A DNA stretch of 64,000 bases from Streptomyces sp. NRRL F-5122 (GTDB lineage: Bacteria > Actinomycetota > Actinomycetes > Streptomycetales > Streptomycetaceae). Made by a program: the position numbers and the translations under genes. Under the pieces are notes generated by a model. That model was not told the origin of the DNA and did no database searches. It saw only the letters and a list, made by a program, of their open reading frames with translations. Below are positions 56,254 through 64,000 of this stretch, in pieces (position 1 is the first letter of the stretch; each line of letters opens with the position of its first letter). The stretch covers positions 1-64,000 of the forward strand of contig NZ_LMWH01000172.1 in the NCBI RefSeq assembly GCF_001507435.1. Reading direction: 5' to 3'.

Positions 56254-57222
56254 TCACACAATCACACGCAGTGCACGGCGTACGCCTGTGAACGTCACGC
56301 TCGTACGCAGTCCTAGGTGGTCGCCGTCCATCTGAAGGGGCAGGGGGACCTTCGAATGCAAGGTGAAGTCACTCAGGTCGTGGAGTGAGACCACATGCTT
56401 GCCGCGGGGCCCCTGTTCGGGGGACGAAGTGAGCAACTGGGTCGCATATCGGGCAACCGACACCGTGGACACACGGCTGAGGCCGAGCACGTCGAGCCCG
56501 GTATCGAACGAGGCCTTAGGCGACGCGTACACCGGACGATTGCCGAGAAACGTCCAGGGCGCCGTGTTGCAGATTATGGACAGGACGAGATCGGTGACCG
56601 GCTCCTCCCCGTCCCGCTCCAGAGTGATCGTTCCGTGCCTGCGGTTCGGTTCGTCCAGAAACTGACGCACCATCTGGCGTAGATACAGCGCATGGGTCGA
56701 ACGCTTGCCCCGCTCCCGCTGCTGCTCGACCCGGCCGACCACGCCCGCGTCGAAGCCGAGGCCGGCGTTGAAGGTGAACCAGCGGGAGGGCACCGCCTCG
56801 TCCGCAGTGCCCGGCGTGCCGGCGGCGAGGCCGAGGCCGACCGTGCGCTCACGCTTCTCGCGCAGGGCGTCGAGGATGGCGCCGGTGGCCTCCACCGCGT
56901 CGTTGGGCAGACCCAGGGCGCGGGCGAAGACATTGGTCGAGCCGCCGGGGACCACGGCGAGGAGCGGAAGCCGGTCGGGGTCGGGCCCGTGGTGCAGCAG
57001 CCCGTTCACGACCTCGTTGACCGTGCCGTCGCCGCCGAGCGCGACCACGAGCTCGATGTCCTCGCTCTCCGCGGCCAGGCGGCCGAGGTCGCGCCCGTGT
57101 CCGCGGTACTCCGTGGTGACCGCCTCGAGCTTCATCTCACTCGCCAGCGCGTGGATCAGAACGTCACGAGTGCGCGCACTTGTGGTGGTAGCTGCCGGAT
57201 TGACCACGAGAAGTGCACGCAT
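56254..57222 (-). CDS. Diacylglycerol kinase-like (YegS/DgkB) lipid kinase
   Basis: 322 aa. GGDGT at 63-67 followed by VNEVVNG and the PGGSTN at 92-97 are the nucleotide-binding motifs of the DAGK catalytic domain. The enzyme phosphorylates a diacylglycerol or related lipid at the membrane surface. The ATG at 57222 gives MRALLVVNPAA, the usual family start. Confidence 0.9.
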   Translation of the reverse strand: MRALLVVNPAATTTSARTRDVLIHALASEMKLEAVTTEYRGHGRDLGRLAAESEDIELVVALGGDGTVNEVVNGLLHHGPDPDRLPLLAVVPGGSTNVFARALGLPNDAVEATGAILDALREKRERTVGLGLAAGTPGTADEAVPSRWFTFNAGLGFDAGVVGRVEQQRERGKRSTHALYLRQMVRQFLDEPNRRHGTITLERDGEEPVTDLVLSIICNTAPWTFLGNRPVYASPKASFDTGLDVLGLSRVSTVSVARYATQLLTSSPEQGPRGKHVVSLHDLSDFTLHSKVPLPLQMDGDHLGLRTSVTFTGVRRALRVIV

Positions 57223-57359
57223 GGATTGCAGGGTACCTACTGGGCGGTACTCGGCCCAGACCGAGGTAGGGATCCGGTAAGAGGGAGGGCCGTGGCCTTG
57301 GGCACAGTCGGGGCGAAGGGGCCGGCGGCGGGCGTCCGCCCGGCCGATACCCTTCAGGG

Positions 57360-57809
57360 GTGAGCGCTGAGCAGAACCCCACCCGTGAGACCCCCGAAGC
57401 CGAGCCCCGGGCCGGGCGGCTGATCGCCGCGGCGGCGCTGGCGGGACTGGAGGGGCTCGCCCTGGTCGTCGCCGGGGCCTGGATTCTCGTGCTGGGCCTG
57501 ACGGGCTCGCCGGACGACCGTGAGCAGGCCGTCACCGGCGGCGTCACCCTGATCGTGCTCGCGCTGCTGCCCCTGCTGGCCGCGCGCGGTCTGCTGTTGC
57601 GGCGCAGCTGGAGCCGGGGACCCGCCGTCATCACGCAGATCATGGCGCTGCCCGTGGCCTACAACCTGCTCCAGGCCGACAGCATGGCGATCCCGGGCGG
57701 CATCGCGCTCGCGGTCGTCGCTGTCGCGGCACTGGTACTCCTCGTGAACCCGGCGACGACGCGGGCGCTGGGCATCCGGGGACCCGGGAACGCGGAGAAC
57801 CCGAAGTAG
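57360..57809 (+). CDS. Small integral membrane protein
   Basis: 149 aa with four predicted helices (LIAAAALAGLEGLALVVAGA, VTGGVTLIVLALLPLLAA, AVITQIMALPVAYNLL, GIALAVVAVAALVLLV). It begins at a GTG. No functional motif is visible; it resembles conserved actinobacterial membrane proteins of unknown role. A 15-bp hairpin separates it from the convergent sigH. Confidence 0.82.
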   Translation: MSAEQNPTRETPEAEPRAGRLIAAAALAGLEGLALVVAGAWILVLGLTGSPDDREQAVTGGVTLIVLALLPLLAARGLLLRRSWSRGPAVITQIMALPVAYNLLQADSMAIPGGIALAVVAVAALVLLVNPATTRALGIRGPGNAENPK

Positions 57810-57835
57810 CCGGCCGGGCTCCGGCCGGTTCGGGC

Positions 57836-57868
57836 ACGTGGGGCGACCGGAATCCGGTCGCCCCACGT
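57836..57868. terminator. Bidirectional terminator at the sigH 3' end
   Basis: Perfect 15-bp stem ACGTGGGGCGACCGG with AAT loop; it touches the sigH stop codon. Confidence 0.82.
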
Positions 57869-59043
57869 CACTCCTCGACCAGCAACTTCTCCCGCAGCTG
57901 CGCCAGCGTCCGGGCCAGCAGACGTGAGACATGCATCTGCGAGATGCCGACCTCCTGCGCGATCTGCGACTGCGTCATGTTCCCGAAGAAGCGGAGCAGC
58001 AGGATGCGCTTCTCCCGCGGCGGAAGATCCTCGAGCAGCGGCTTCAGCGACTCCCGGTACTCGACACCCTCCAGTGCCTCGTCCTCCGCGCCGAGTGTGT
58101 CCGCGACTGCGGGGGACTCGTCGTCCGTGTCCGGGACGTCCAGAGACAGCGTCGAGTACGCGTTGGCGGACTCGAGGCCCTCCAGGACCTCCTCCTCCGA
58201 GATGGCCAGCTTCTGGGCCAGTTCGTGCACGGTGGGGGAGCGGCCGTGCTGCTGGGAGAGCTCGGCCGTGGCCGTCGTCAGGGCCAGGCGCAGTTCCTGC
58301 AGGCGCCTCGGGACCCGCACCGCCCATCCCTTGTCACGGAAGTGGCGCTTGATCTCGCCGACGACCGTCGGGGTGGCGTAGGTGGAGAACTCGACTCCGC
58401 GGTCCGGGTCGAAGCGGTCGACCGACTTGATCAGCCCGATCGTCGCGACCTGCGTGAGGTCGTCCAGGGGCTCGCCCCGGTTGCGGAAGCGGCGTGCGAG
58501 GTGCTCGACGAGCGGCAGATGCATCCGGACGAGCTGGTTGCGCAGCTCCGCGTACTCGGCGCTGCCCTCCTTCAGCTTGCGCAGCTCGACGAACATGGCC
58601 CGCGCTCCGGTGCGGTCCTGTGGGTCGTGCTGGGCGCCACCCGGCACACTCTGCTCGGCGTTTCGCTCGTGCTCGCTCATCGTCCCGCCCGTCACCCTTC
58701 CCCAGGCCGTCGGCTCCTCCCCCGGTCCCGACTCGGCTCGAGCGGAGGGGCCTTCATGAGCAGGGGAGGCCCCGCTCACTCCGGACGACGTGCTCCGCGT
58801 GGCACCGCCGCTCCCCCGTCGGCCGCCGCCCCGGACGGGGAAGGCCTCGTCCGCCGCGGCCGAACCCGCCGGGGGCGCCGCGAGCGCCGAAGCCTCGTCC
58901 TCCGGGTGCGGACGGGCCTGCTCGGGGATGCCGTCCACGCCTTCCGCCATACGCCGCGACCCGCTCGGGCCGCCGTCGTTCCCGGCGGAGAGCTCTTGTG
59001 TGCCGCGCTCTTCGTCCCGCACCGGCCCGTCCCCGTTCGTCAC
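57868..59043 (-). CDS. sigH: Stress-response sigma factor SigH (SigB/SigF type)
   Basis: 391 aa from a GTG that overlaps the prsH stop (GTGA). In-frame ATGs at 58950 (360 aa) and 58680 (270 aa, MSEHERNAEQS) give shorter forms. S. coelicolor SigH is known to exist as several N-terminally different products, so all three may be real. The sigma core is complete: region 2 (DLTQVATIGLIKSVDRFDPDRG, STYATPTVVGEIKRHFRDKGW), region 3 and region 4 (TQSQIAQEVGISQMHVSRLLART). The N-terminal ~120 residues are disordered and Gly/Ser/Pro-rich. Confidence 0.92.
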   Translation of the reverse strand: MTNGDGPVRDEERGTQELSAGNDGGPSGSRRMAEGVDGIPEQARPHPEDEASALAAPPAGSAAADEAFPVRGGGRRGSGGATRSTSSGVSGASPAHEGPSARAESGPGEEPTAWGRVTGGTMSEHERNAEQSVPGGAQHDPQDRTGARAMFVELRKLKEGSAEYAELRNQLVRMHLPLVEHLARRFRNRGEPLDDLTQVATIGLIKSVDRFDPDRGVEFSTYATPTVVGEIKRHFRDKGWAVRVPRRLQELRLALTTATAELSQQHGRSPTVHELAQKLAISEEEVLEGLESANAYSTLSLDVPDTDDESPAVADTLGAEDEALEGVEYRESLKPLLEDLPPREKRILLLRFFGNMTQSQIAQEVGISQMHVSRLLARTLAQLREKLLVEE

Positions 59044-59453
59044 GCCGGCCCGGGTCCCGCGCCGCGCTGTTTGTAGAGGCTGATGGACACGGTCTTGTCC
59101 TCGGCGACCGCGGAGGAGACCTTGCCGGCCAGGGCCGACAGAACGGTCCAGGCGAAGGTGTCCCGCGAGGGGGCGTGACCGTCCGTCGTGGGAGCCGAGA
59201 CGGTCACCTCGAGCGAGTCGTCGATGAGCCGGAAGACGCAGCTGAGCACCGAGCCCGGCACGGCCTGCTGCAGCAGGATCGCGCAGGCCTCGTCGACGGC
59301 GATGCGCAGGTCCTCGATCTCGTCGAGGGTGAAGTCCAAACGGGCCGCGAGACCGGCCGTGGCCGTGCGCAGCACCGACAGGTAGGCACCCGCTGCCGGA
59401 AGCCGGACTTCCACGAAGTCCTGGGTCGCGGGGTCGCCTGCGATCTGGGACAC
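59040..59453 (-). CDS. prsH: Anti-sigma factor of SigH (PrsH/UshX, RsbW-like)
   Basis: 137 aa, a GHKL-type RsbW-like kinase fold: IEDLRIAVDEACAILLQQA (N-box region, with Asp-Glu-Ala replacing the usual Asn-rich motif) and TVSAPTTDGHAP. It holds SigH inactive until an anti-antagonist releases it. The GTG at 59453 has GGAGGTGAGG upstream. The frame stays open to 59612 but lacks a ribosome site there. Confidence 0.9.
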   Translation of the reverse strand: MSQIAGDPATQDFVEVRLPAAGAYLSVLRTATAGLAARLDFTLDEIEDLRIAVDEACAILLQQAVPGSVLSCVFRLIDDSLEVTVSAPTTDGHAPSRDTFAWTVLSALAGKVSSAVAEDKTVSISLYKQRGAGPGPA

Positions 59454-59663
59454 CCTCACCTCCAAGGTGGTACAAGCATTTTCGGGGGCCGAGGGTCGCC
59501 CCTCGGGGTAACGCCCTATGTGGTTCAGCGGTGACGCTATCGCGCCGGCGGCTTTCCTGTCCCCGGGACCCCGACCCCTGCTGTCACTCATAGTAAACAC
59601 ATGAATACGCACAGTGGCTAGAGGTCTGCGGGCCCAATTGGGATGAGCGTGCGCCGGTTTGAC

Positions 59664-59689
59664 GTACCCAGACGTCAGACCGCCGAACC
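59664..59689 (-). promoter_or_regulatory. SigB/SigH-type promoter upstream of prsH-sigH
   Basis: On the minus strand GGTT and GGGTAC are separated by 16 nt, matching the Streptomyces SigB-family consensus (GNNT, 14-16 nt, GGGTAC/T). It lies about 210 nt upstream of prsH. Confidence 0.65.
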
Positions 59690-59726
59690 GTCCTGATCCA
59701 GAGTCACACGAGCAGGGATCCTCCGG

Positions 59727-59987
59727 TCAGACGAGTACATGGTCGACGAAGCACCAGCGCCACTCCTCGCCCGGCTCGAAGGTGCGCATCACGGGGTGGC
59801 CGCTCTCGTTGTGGTGCGACGTCGCATGTCGCAGGGGCGAGGAGTCGCAGCAGCCGACGTGCCCGCACTCGAGGCACAGCCGCAGCTGCACCGGGTGAGT
59901 ACCGGCGGCGAGGCACTCCAGGCATGTCGCGCTCCGGGGCTCGGGCTCGGGGTGCGGCAGCGCGTTGGCGTGCGTGCACTGTTTCAT
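59727..59987 (-). CDS. UBP-type (ZnF-UBP) zinc finger protein
   Basis: 86 aa. Cys4, His6, Cys22, Cys25, Cys38, Cys41, His43, Cys46, Cys47, His54, His58 and His64 follow the pattern of the three-zinc ubiquitin-hydrolase zinc finger (CLECLAAGTH...LCLECGHVGCCDSS...HHNESGHPV). In eukaryotes this domain binds the C-terminus of free ubiquitin; in bacteria the ligand is unknown. It stands alone, divergent from a Na+/H+ antiporter. Confidence 0.87.
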   Translation of the reverse strand: MKQCTHANALPHPEPEPRSATCLECLAAGTHPVQLRLCLECGHVGCCDSSPLRHATSHHNESGHPVMRTFEPGEEWRWCFVDHVLV

Positions 59988-60082
59988 GATGGCCAGGTTA
60001 CGACGGGTCCGCGCGAAGCCGCGCGGAGATCCGGGCAGGCAGGGCCGGGAAACCGTGGGGACGACGAGGGCGGGCGAGGACG

Positions 60083-61678
60083 ATGAACGTGTTGCCGTTG
60101 CTGTTGCTGGTGGCGGGGAGCGCCACCGTGGCCGGACTGGCGCGGCGCACCCCGGTGCCCGCGCCGCTGTTGCTCGTCGCGGCGGGTCTCGCGGTCTCGT
60201 ACCTGCCGGGCGTGCCCGGTTACACCCTCGACCCCGAGGTCGTGCTGCCTCTGGTGCTTCCCCCGCTGCTGTACACGGCGGCCACCGACAGCTCGTACCT
60301 GGACCTGAGGGCGCAGATGCGGCCCGTGGCGCTGCTGTCCGTCGGCTACGTGCTGTTCGCGACGCTCGCGGTGGGCTGGGCGGTGTACCTGATCGTGCCG
60401 GGCATGCCGCTGACCGCCGCACTGGTGCTGGGCGCCGTGATCGCGCCGCCGGACGCGGTCGCGGCGACGGCGGTCGCGCGGCGGGTGGGGCTGCCGTCGC
60501 GGATCACCACGATCCTGCAGGGCGAGTCGCTGGTGAACGACGCCACCGCGATCACCGCGTACAAGGTGGCCCTCGCTGCCGCGGTCGGCGAGGGCGCGAC
60601 CTGGGCGGACGGGACGCGGGAGTTCCTGGTGGCGGCGTTCGGCGGTGTGGCGGTCGGTCTCCTGCTGATGATGCCGATCCACTGGCTGCGCACCCACCTG
60701 AAGGAGGCGCTGCTGCAGAACACCCTCTCCCTGCTGATCCCGTTCGTCGCCTACGGCGCCGCGGAGTGGGTCCATGCGTCCGGGGTGCTCGCCGTGGTCG
60801 TCGTCGCCCTCTACCTCGGCTACCACAACTGGCAGGTCGACTTCGCGACCCGGCTCCAGGAGGAGGCGGTGTGGAAGATGGTCGCGTTCGTCCTGGAGTC
60901 GGCGGTGTTCGCGCTCATCGGACTGCAACTGCCGGTCGTCCTGAGAGGACTCGGCGCGTACGAGGGCCTGCGCGCGGCCTGGTACGCGTTGGCCGTGTTC
61001 CTGGTGGTCGTCCTGTCGCGGTTCGTGTGGGTGTACCCGGTGACCCATGTGCCGCGCGCACTGTTCAGACGTATCCGGGAGCGCGAGGAGGGCCAGACGT
61101 GGAAGGGGTCGTTCGTCATCGGCTGGGCCGGGATGCGGGGCGTGGTCTCGCTCGCCATCGCCTTCTCGATCCCCCGGACGATGCACGACGGCAGCGCCTT
61201 CCCCTTCCGCAATCTGATCCTCTTCCTGACCTTCACCACGGTGATCGGCACGCTGGTGGCGCAAGGGCTGAGCCTGCCCCCGCTGATCCGGTTGCTGCGG
61301 CTGCCGGGGCGTGACGCGCAGGCGGAGACCCTCGCGGAGGCCAATGCCCAGGCGCAGGCTTCCCGGGCGGCGGAGACCCACCTCGAGGCGCTTCTCGACG
61401 ACGAGCGCAACGCCCTGCCGCCGCCGCTCGCGGACCGGCTGCGCATGGTCCTGGAACGCCGGCGCAACGCGGTCTGGGAGCGGCTCGGTTCGGTGAACCC
61501 GGTCACCGGCGAGACACACGACGACACCTATCGCCGGCTGTCCCGTCAGATGATCGGGGCGGAGCGGGAGGTCTTCGTGCGGCTCCGCAACCACCGCTAC
61601 ATCGACGACGAGATGCTCCGCACGCTGCTGCGACGGCTTGACCTGGAGGAGGCGGCGGCCTACCGGGAGACCACGTGA
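60083..61678 (+). CDS. CPA1-family Na+/H+ antiporter
   Basis: 531 aa with about 12 membrane helices and a 120-residue cytoplasmic tail. The antiport core shows PPDAVAATAV and GESLVNDATAI (the ND ion-binding pair), and the WAGMRGVVSLAIA segment carries the conserved Arg. Expected role: Na+ or K+ extrusion in exchange for protons. The tail (DDERNALPPPLADRLRMVLE) is helical and charged, as in NhaP/YjcE types. Confidence 0.9.
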   Translation: MNVLPLLLLVAGSATVAGLARRTPVPAPLLLVAAGLAVSYLPGVPGYTLDPEVVLPLVLPPLLYTAATDSSYLDLRAQMRPVALLSVGYVLFATLAVGWAVYLIVPGMPLTAALVLGAVIAPPDAVAATAVARRVGLPSRITTILQGESLVNDATAITAYKVALAAAVGEGATWADGTREFLVAAFGGVAVGLLLMMPIHWLRTHLKEALLQNTLSLLIPFVAYGAAEWVHASGVLAVVVVALYLGYHNWQVDFATRLQEEAVWKMVAFVLESAVFALIGLQLPVVLRGLGAYEGLRAAWYALAVFLVVVLSRFVWVYPVTHVPRALFRRIREREEGQTWKGSFVIGWAGMRGVVSLAIAFSIPRTMHDGSAFPFRNLILFLTFTTVIGTLVAQGLSLPPLIRLLRLPGRDAQAETLAEANAQAQASRAAETHLEALLDDERNALPPPLADRLRMVLERRRNAVWERLGSVNPVTGETHDDTYRRLSRQMIGAEREVFVRLRNHRYIDDEMLRTLLRRLDLEEAAAYRETT

Positions 61679-61776
61679 GCCGGTGCGCCGGCCACCGCGT
61701 CCAGGGGCTGTCGTTCGGATCAGGTCGGCCGGGGGAGACCGCGCCGCTCGGGTCGGCATGATCCAAACGACGGGCC

Positions 61777-62718
61777 CTACGGGAGGGGCCTGCCCGTGAT
61801 CACGGCGGCCAGCGTCGTCCCGCGCGCGAACGCGCCCCGCTCGGTCAGGGCGGCAAGTCCGTACAGCAGCTTGGCGACATAGAGACGTTCCACCGGCAGG
61901 CCGTGGCGGGCCCCGAAGTCGTCGGCGAAGGCCTCGAGTTCACCGGGCACGCGGGCGTACCCGCCGAAATGGAAGCGGGTGTCCAGGGTCCAGGTGCCGC
62001 GGCGGGCGCCGAAGGCGCTCCTCTGCAGAGCCTCCACGTCCGTGGCCAGGAAGTCGCCCTTGAGCACCGGTATCCCCAGGGCCCGCTGGCCGGGGGCGAG
62101 ACCCGCGGCCAGACCGGCCAGTGTGCCGCCGGTGCCGCAGGCGACCGCGACCACGTCGGCCCGGCCACGCAGTTCCTCGCCGAGGACCGCGCAGCCGTGG
62201 ACGGCGAGGGAATTGCTGCCGCCCTCCGGCACCACGTAGGCGTCCTGCGCACCCGTCTCCCGCAGGATGTGCGCCAGGACCTCCGGCTCCGCCTTGCGCC
62301 GGTACGTCGATCTGTCGACGAAGTGCAGCCGCATGCCGTCGGCGGCGCACCGGGCGAGGGAGGGATTCAATGGACGGTCGGCCAGTTCCTGGCCGCGGAC
62401 CACCCCGATGGTGCCCGTCCCCAGCAGTCGGCCCGCGGCGGCCGTCGCCCGCAGATGGTTGGAGTAGGCGCCGCCGAAGGTGAGCAGGTTCCGGCCGGTC
62501 GCCGCCCTGAGGTTCGGAGCGAGTTTGCGCCACTTGTTGCCCACGAGGTCCGGGTGGATCAGGTCGTCCCGCTTGAGCAGCAGGCGGACACCGTGCCGCG
62601 CGAAGCGCTCGTCCTCGACCTCCTGCAGGGGCGACGGCAGCGACGGGCGCAGCCCCGCCGCCTCGAGCGCTTCGGGATGCGGCACATCGGGGCTGGTCAC
62701 CCGGCCATTGTCGGACAC
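61777..62718 (-). CDS. PLP-dependent D-cysteine desulfhydrase/ACC deaminase family protein
   Basis: 313 aa. Lys62 in LVGNKWRKLAPNL binds pyridoxal phosphate; GAYSNHLRATAAAGRLLG and the CGTGGTLAGLAAG phosphate-cradle loop match the D-cysteine desulfhydrase/ACC deaminase fold. True ACC deaminases need specific Tyr/Glu residues that I cannot confirm, so the broader name is used. The GTG at 62718 is poorly supported; 62700 is an alternative. Confidence 0.85.
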   Translation of the reverse strand: MSDNGRVTSPDVPHPEALEAAGLRPSLPSPLQEVEDERFARHGVRLLLKRDDLIHPDLVGNKWRKLAPNLRAATGRNLLTFGGAYSNHLRATAAAGRLLGTGTIGVVRGQELADRPLNPSLARCAADGMRLHFVDRSTYRRKAEPEVLAHILRETGAQDAYVVPEGGSNSLAVHGCAVLGEELRGRADVVAVACGTGGTLAGLAAGLAPGQRALGIPVLKGDFLATDVEALQRSAFGARRGTWTLDTRFHFGGYARVPGELEAFADDFGARHGLPVERLYVAKLLYGLAALTERGAFARGTTLAAVITGRPLP

Positions 62719-62757
62719 CGGAAGCAGACGGCGCCGCCCGGTGTGCGCCGGCCCGGG

Positions 62758-63348
62758 TCATTTCAGGCGGTCGCGGATCCGGTCCCTGAGCCATGTCATC
62801 GAAAAGCCCCTCGGATCGACCTTGCCCGGCTGCCACTCCAGATGGCCGATCACCGAGCGCTCCGACCAGCCGTGGTGGCGGCAGATCGCCGCGGCCGCCT
62901 TCTCGATCGCGTCGAGCTGCGCCGTGGGCCAGGGGTCCTTGCCGTCGCCGAGGTTCTCGCACTCGAAGCCGTAGAAGTGACGGTTGCCGTCGGTGTTCGC
63001 CTCGTTCACCCGGGGCAGCACCTTCTCGGCGACGACCGCGCGCAGCACGTCGTCGTCGCCGAGCCCGGCGTGGTTGGCGCGGCCGTGGCCCACCAGGTGC
63101 ACCGCACCGTCCTTGGTGATCACACCGTGGCACAGCGGTCCCGGCAGCCCCGCCCTTCCGTCGCGGCAGACCGACACGGCCCGTTCGGCGCCCGGGATCG
63201 CGGTGTGGTGGATCACGACACCGTGGACCGGGCCCCAAGGGCCTTGGTGATTGCGGTTGTGGTGCTCCCAGTCGCCGACCTCGACGACGGTGAGGCCCGC
63301 CGCCCTGAGCCGGTCGAGGAGCGTGCCCGCGGTCATGGGTGGGGCCAC
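62758..63348 (-). CDS. N-acetylmuramoyl-L-alanine amidase (Amidase_2/PGRP)
   Basis: 196 aa. VVIHHTAIPG supplies the first zinc His and VIGHLEWQPGKVDPRG the second His, the catalytic Lys and the Asp ligand. The fold resembles T7 lysozyme and AmpD; the Asp replaces the Cys of T7 lysozyme. It cleaves the amide between muramic acid and the peptide. No signal peptide is seen, so either it works on recycled muropeptides in the cytoplasm or is exported another way. AAGGAGG precedes the GTG at 63348. Confidence 0.88.
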   Translation of the reverse strand: MAPPMTAGTLLDRLRAAGLTVVEVGDWEHHNRNHQGPWGPVHGVVIHHTAIPGAERAVSVCRDGRAGLPGPLCHGVITKDGAVHLVGHGRANHAGLGDDDVLRAVVAEKVLPRVNEANTDGNRHFYGFECENLGDGKDPWPTAQLDAIEKAAAAICRHHGWSERSVIGHLEWQPGKVDPRGFSMTWLRDRIRDRLK

Positions 63349-63671
63349 GGCCGCCTCCTTCGCGCTGCGTGACGGGCGCCGGTCGCGTCCGCCTCGTGGA
63401 GCCGCTTGTACCGGCGGCGGCCCTGCTCGCGCCAGCCGTTCGCACGGTGTGCGAGCCGATCCGGTCAGCACCCGGAATGACGGGGACTGGGCCGCCCGAC
63501 CAGGGAGTTCACGCCCGGTCCCGCACCGGCGCGGCCCTGCCGGGCAGCGGCTCGCCCGTGTGCCCAGGCCGATGATGATCCATTCCCGCTCTTTTGGGTA
63601 ATGGCACGGACACGCTCCGTACTGAAGGCTTGTTCCCGCAGATCACAGCATGATCGGGAGGGGCATTCTCT
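63349..63671. other. Gene-free interval before the encapsulin-like gene
   Basis: 323 nt. It should hold divergent promoters for the amidase and the EshB-type gene. GGGTAA at 63596-63601 resembles a SigB-type -10 element but a matching -35 is not convincing. No gene is seen. Confidence 0.55.
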
Positions 63672-64000
63672 ATGTCGGTAGGCGAAGAGGTCCGCGCTGA
63701 GGGCAACAAGCCGCAGCAGAGTCTCGGCACCACGGCCGCGCGGAACCTGGCCACCACCACCAAGTCCGCACCACAGATGCAGGAGATCAGCTCACGGTGG
63801 CTGCTGCGCATGCTGCCGTGGGTGGACGTACAGGGTGGTGCGTACCGTGTGAACCGCCGTCTGGCCTACTCGGTGGGCGACGGCCGCGTGACGTTCGTGA
63901 AGACCGGCGACCAGGTCACGGTCATCCCGGCCGAGCTGGGCGAACTGCCCGCGCTGCGCGAGTACGAGGACCTGGAGGTGCTCGGCGAACTCGCCCGGCG
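63672..64000 (+). CDS. eshB: EshA/EshB-type protein: family 2B encapsulin shell, N-terminal part
   Basis: The first 109 codons of a gene cut by the window edge. It begins [20 protein letters not shown], then [20 protein letters not shown] and [16 protein letters not shown], which I recognise as the N-terminus of the EshA-family (long annotated as cyclic-nucleotide-binding proteins). These are now classed as family 2B encapsulins: an HK97-fold shell with an inserted cNMP-binding domain, often paired with terpene cyclases or polyprenyl transferases as cargo. S. griseus EshA forms large round multimers. GGGAGGGG precedes the ATG. The HK97 and cNMP parts lie outside the window. Confidence 0.85.
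   Translation, partial: MSVGEEVRAEGNKPQQSLGTTAARNLATTTKSAPQMQEISSRWLLRMLPWVDVQGGAYRVNRRLAYSVGDGRVTFVKTGDQVTVIPAELGELPALREYEDLEVLGELAR

Noticed and set aside
63580..63605. SigB-type GGGTAA hexamer upstream of the encapsulin-like gene
   Set aside because: No matching GNNT element at 14-16 nt, so it was not called a promoter.

Overview
The window is a piece of chromosome from a Streptomyces species. The evidence is very high GC with strong third-position GC bias, frequent GTG (and probably one TTG) starts, many 1-8 nt stop/start overlaps, and the gene content itself: SigR/RsrA, WblE, SigH/PrsH, DasR/DasABC, epi-isozizaene synthase/CYP170 and an EshA-type protein. The gene order matches, from memory, the core-chromosome region of S. 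coelicolor around SCO5190-SCO5249. I see no insertion sequence, prophage or CRISPR array. This looks like conserved core DNA with a few accessory touches.

Layout. 0-7 kb: a UbiB/ABC1 kinase coupled to a ThiF-like protein that carries an apparent 1-nt frameshift, a divergent YgjP-type metallopeptidase, and a TerD-AIM24 fusion followed by two stand-alone AIM24 proteins. 7-13 kb: Nudix and zincin-like pair, SDR epimerase, MoaE, a 54-aa membrane protein, a PDZ/Lon-type membrane protease and a PPA1309-family protein. 13-18.5 kb: a UPF0182 membrane protein, then two identical initiator tRNA genes flanking a Sel1-repeat protein. 18.5-22 kb: a Fur-type repressor divergent from a catalase, a CBS protein and histidinol phosphatase. 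22-28 kb: TetR regulator and SugE-type exporter with a palindromic operator, aroA-rsgA, an M50-like membrane protein, an SRAP-domain protein and a small hydrolase. 28-34 kb: sigR-rsrA with a textbook SigR promoter, two overlapping HD/HD-GYP membrane proteins (the second degenerate), a TPR protein and peptide deformylase.

34-37 kb holds the albaflavenone operon: epi-isozizaene synthase makes the tricyclic sesquiterpene and the overlapping CYP170 oxidises it. 37-42 kb holds the class Ia ribonucleotide reductase operon (nrdA-nrdB, then an AraC-type NrdS) behind a cobalamin riboswitch, so vitamin B12 should shut it off when the B12-dependent enzyme can work. 42-44.5 kb: acetyltransferase and an MctP-like symporter with its DUF3311 partner. 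44.6-52.8 kb is the amino-sugar module: DasR, DasA-DasB-DasC, a family 3 glycosidase, NagB and a SIS-domain isomerase, with several DasR boxes (dre) between them. A further strong dre lies in the gene-free gap before a PdtaS-like histidine kinase.

53-64 kb: TetR regulator, PdtaS-like kinase, WblE, a lipid kinase, a small membrane protein, the SigH-PrsH stress sigma/antagonist pair with a SigB/SigH-type promoter, a UBP-type zinc finger protein, a Na+/H+ antiporter, a PLP enzyme, a peptidoglycan amidase, and at the right edge the start of an EshA/EshB-type protein. That last protein belongs to the family 2B encapsulin shells, which makes it the most interesting object here; its body and its likely cargo lie outside the window.
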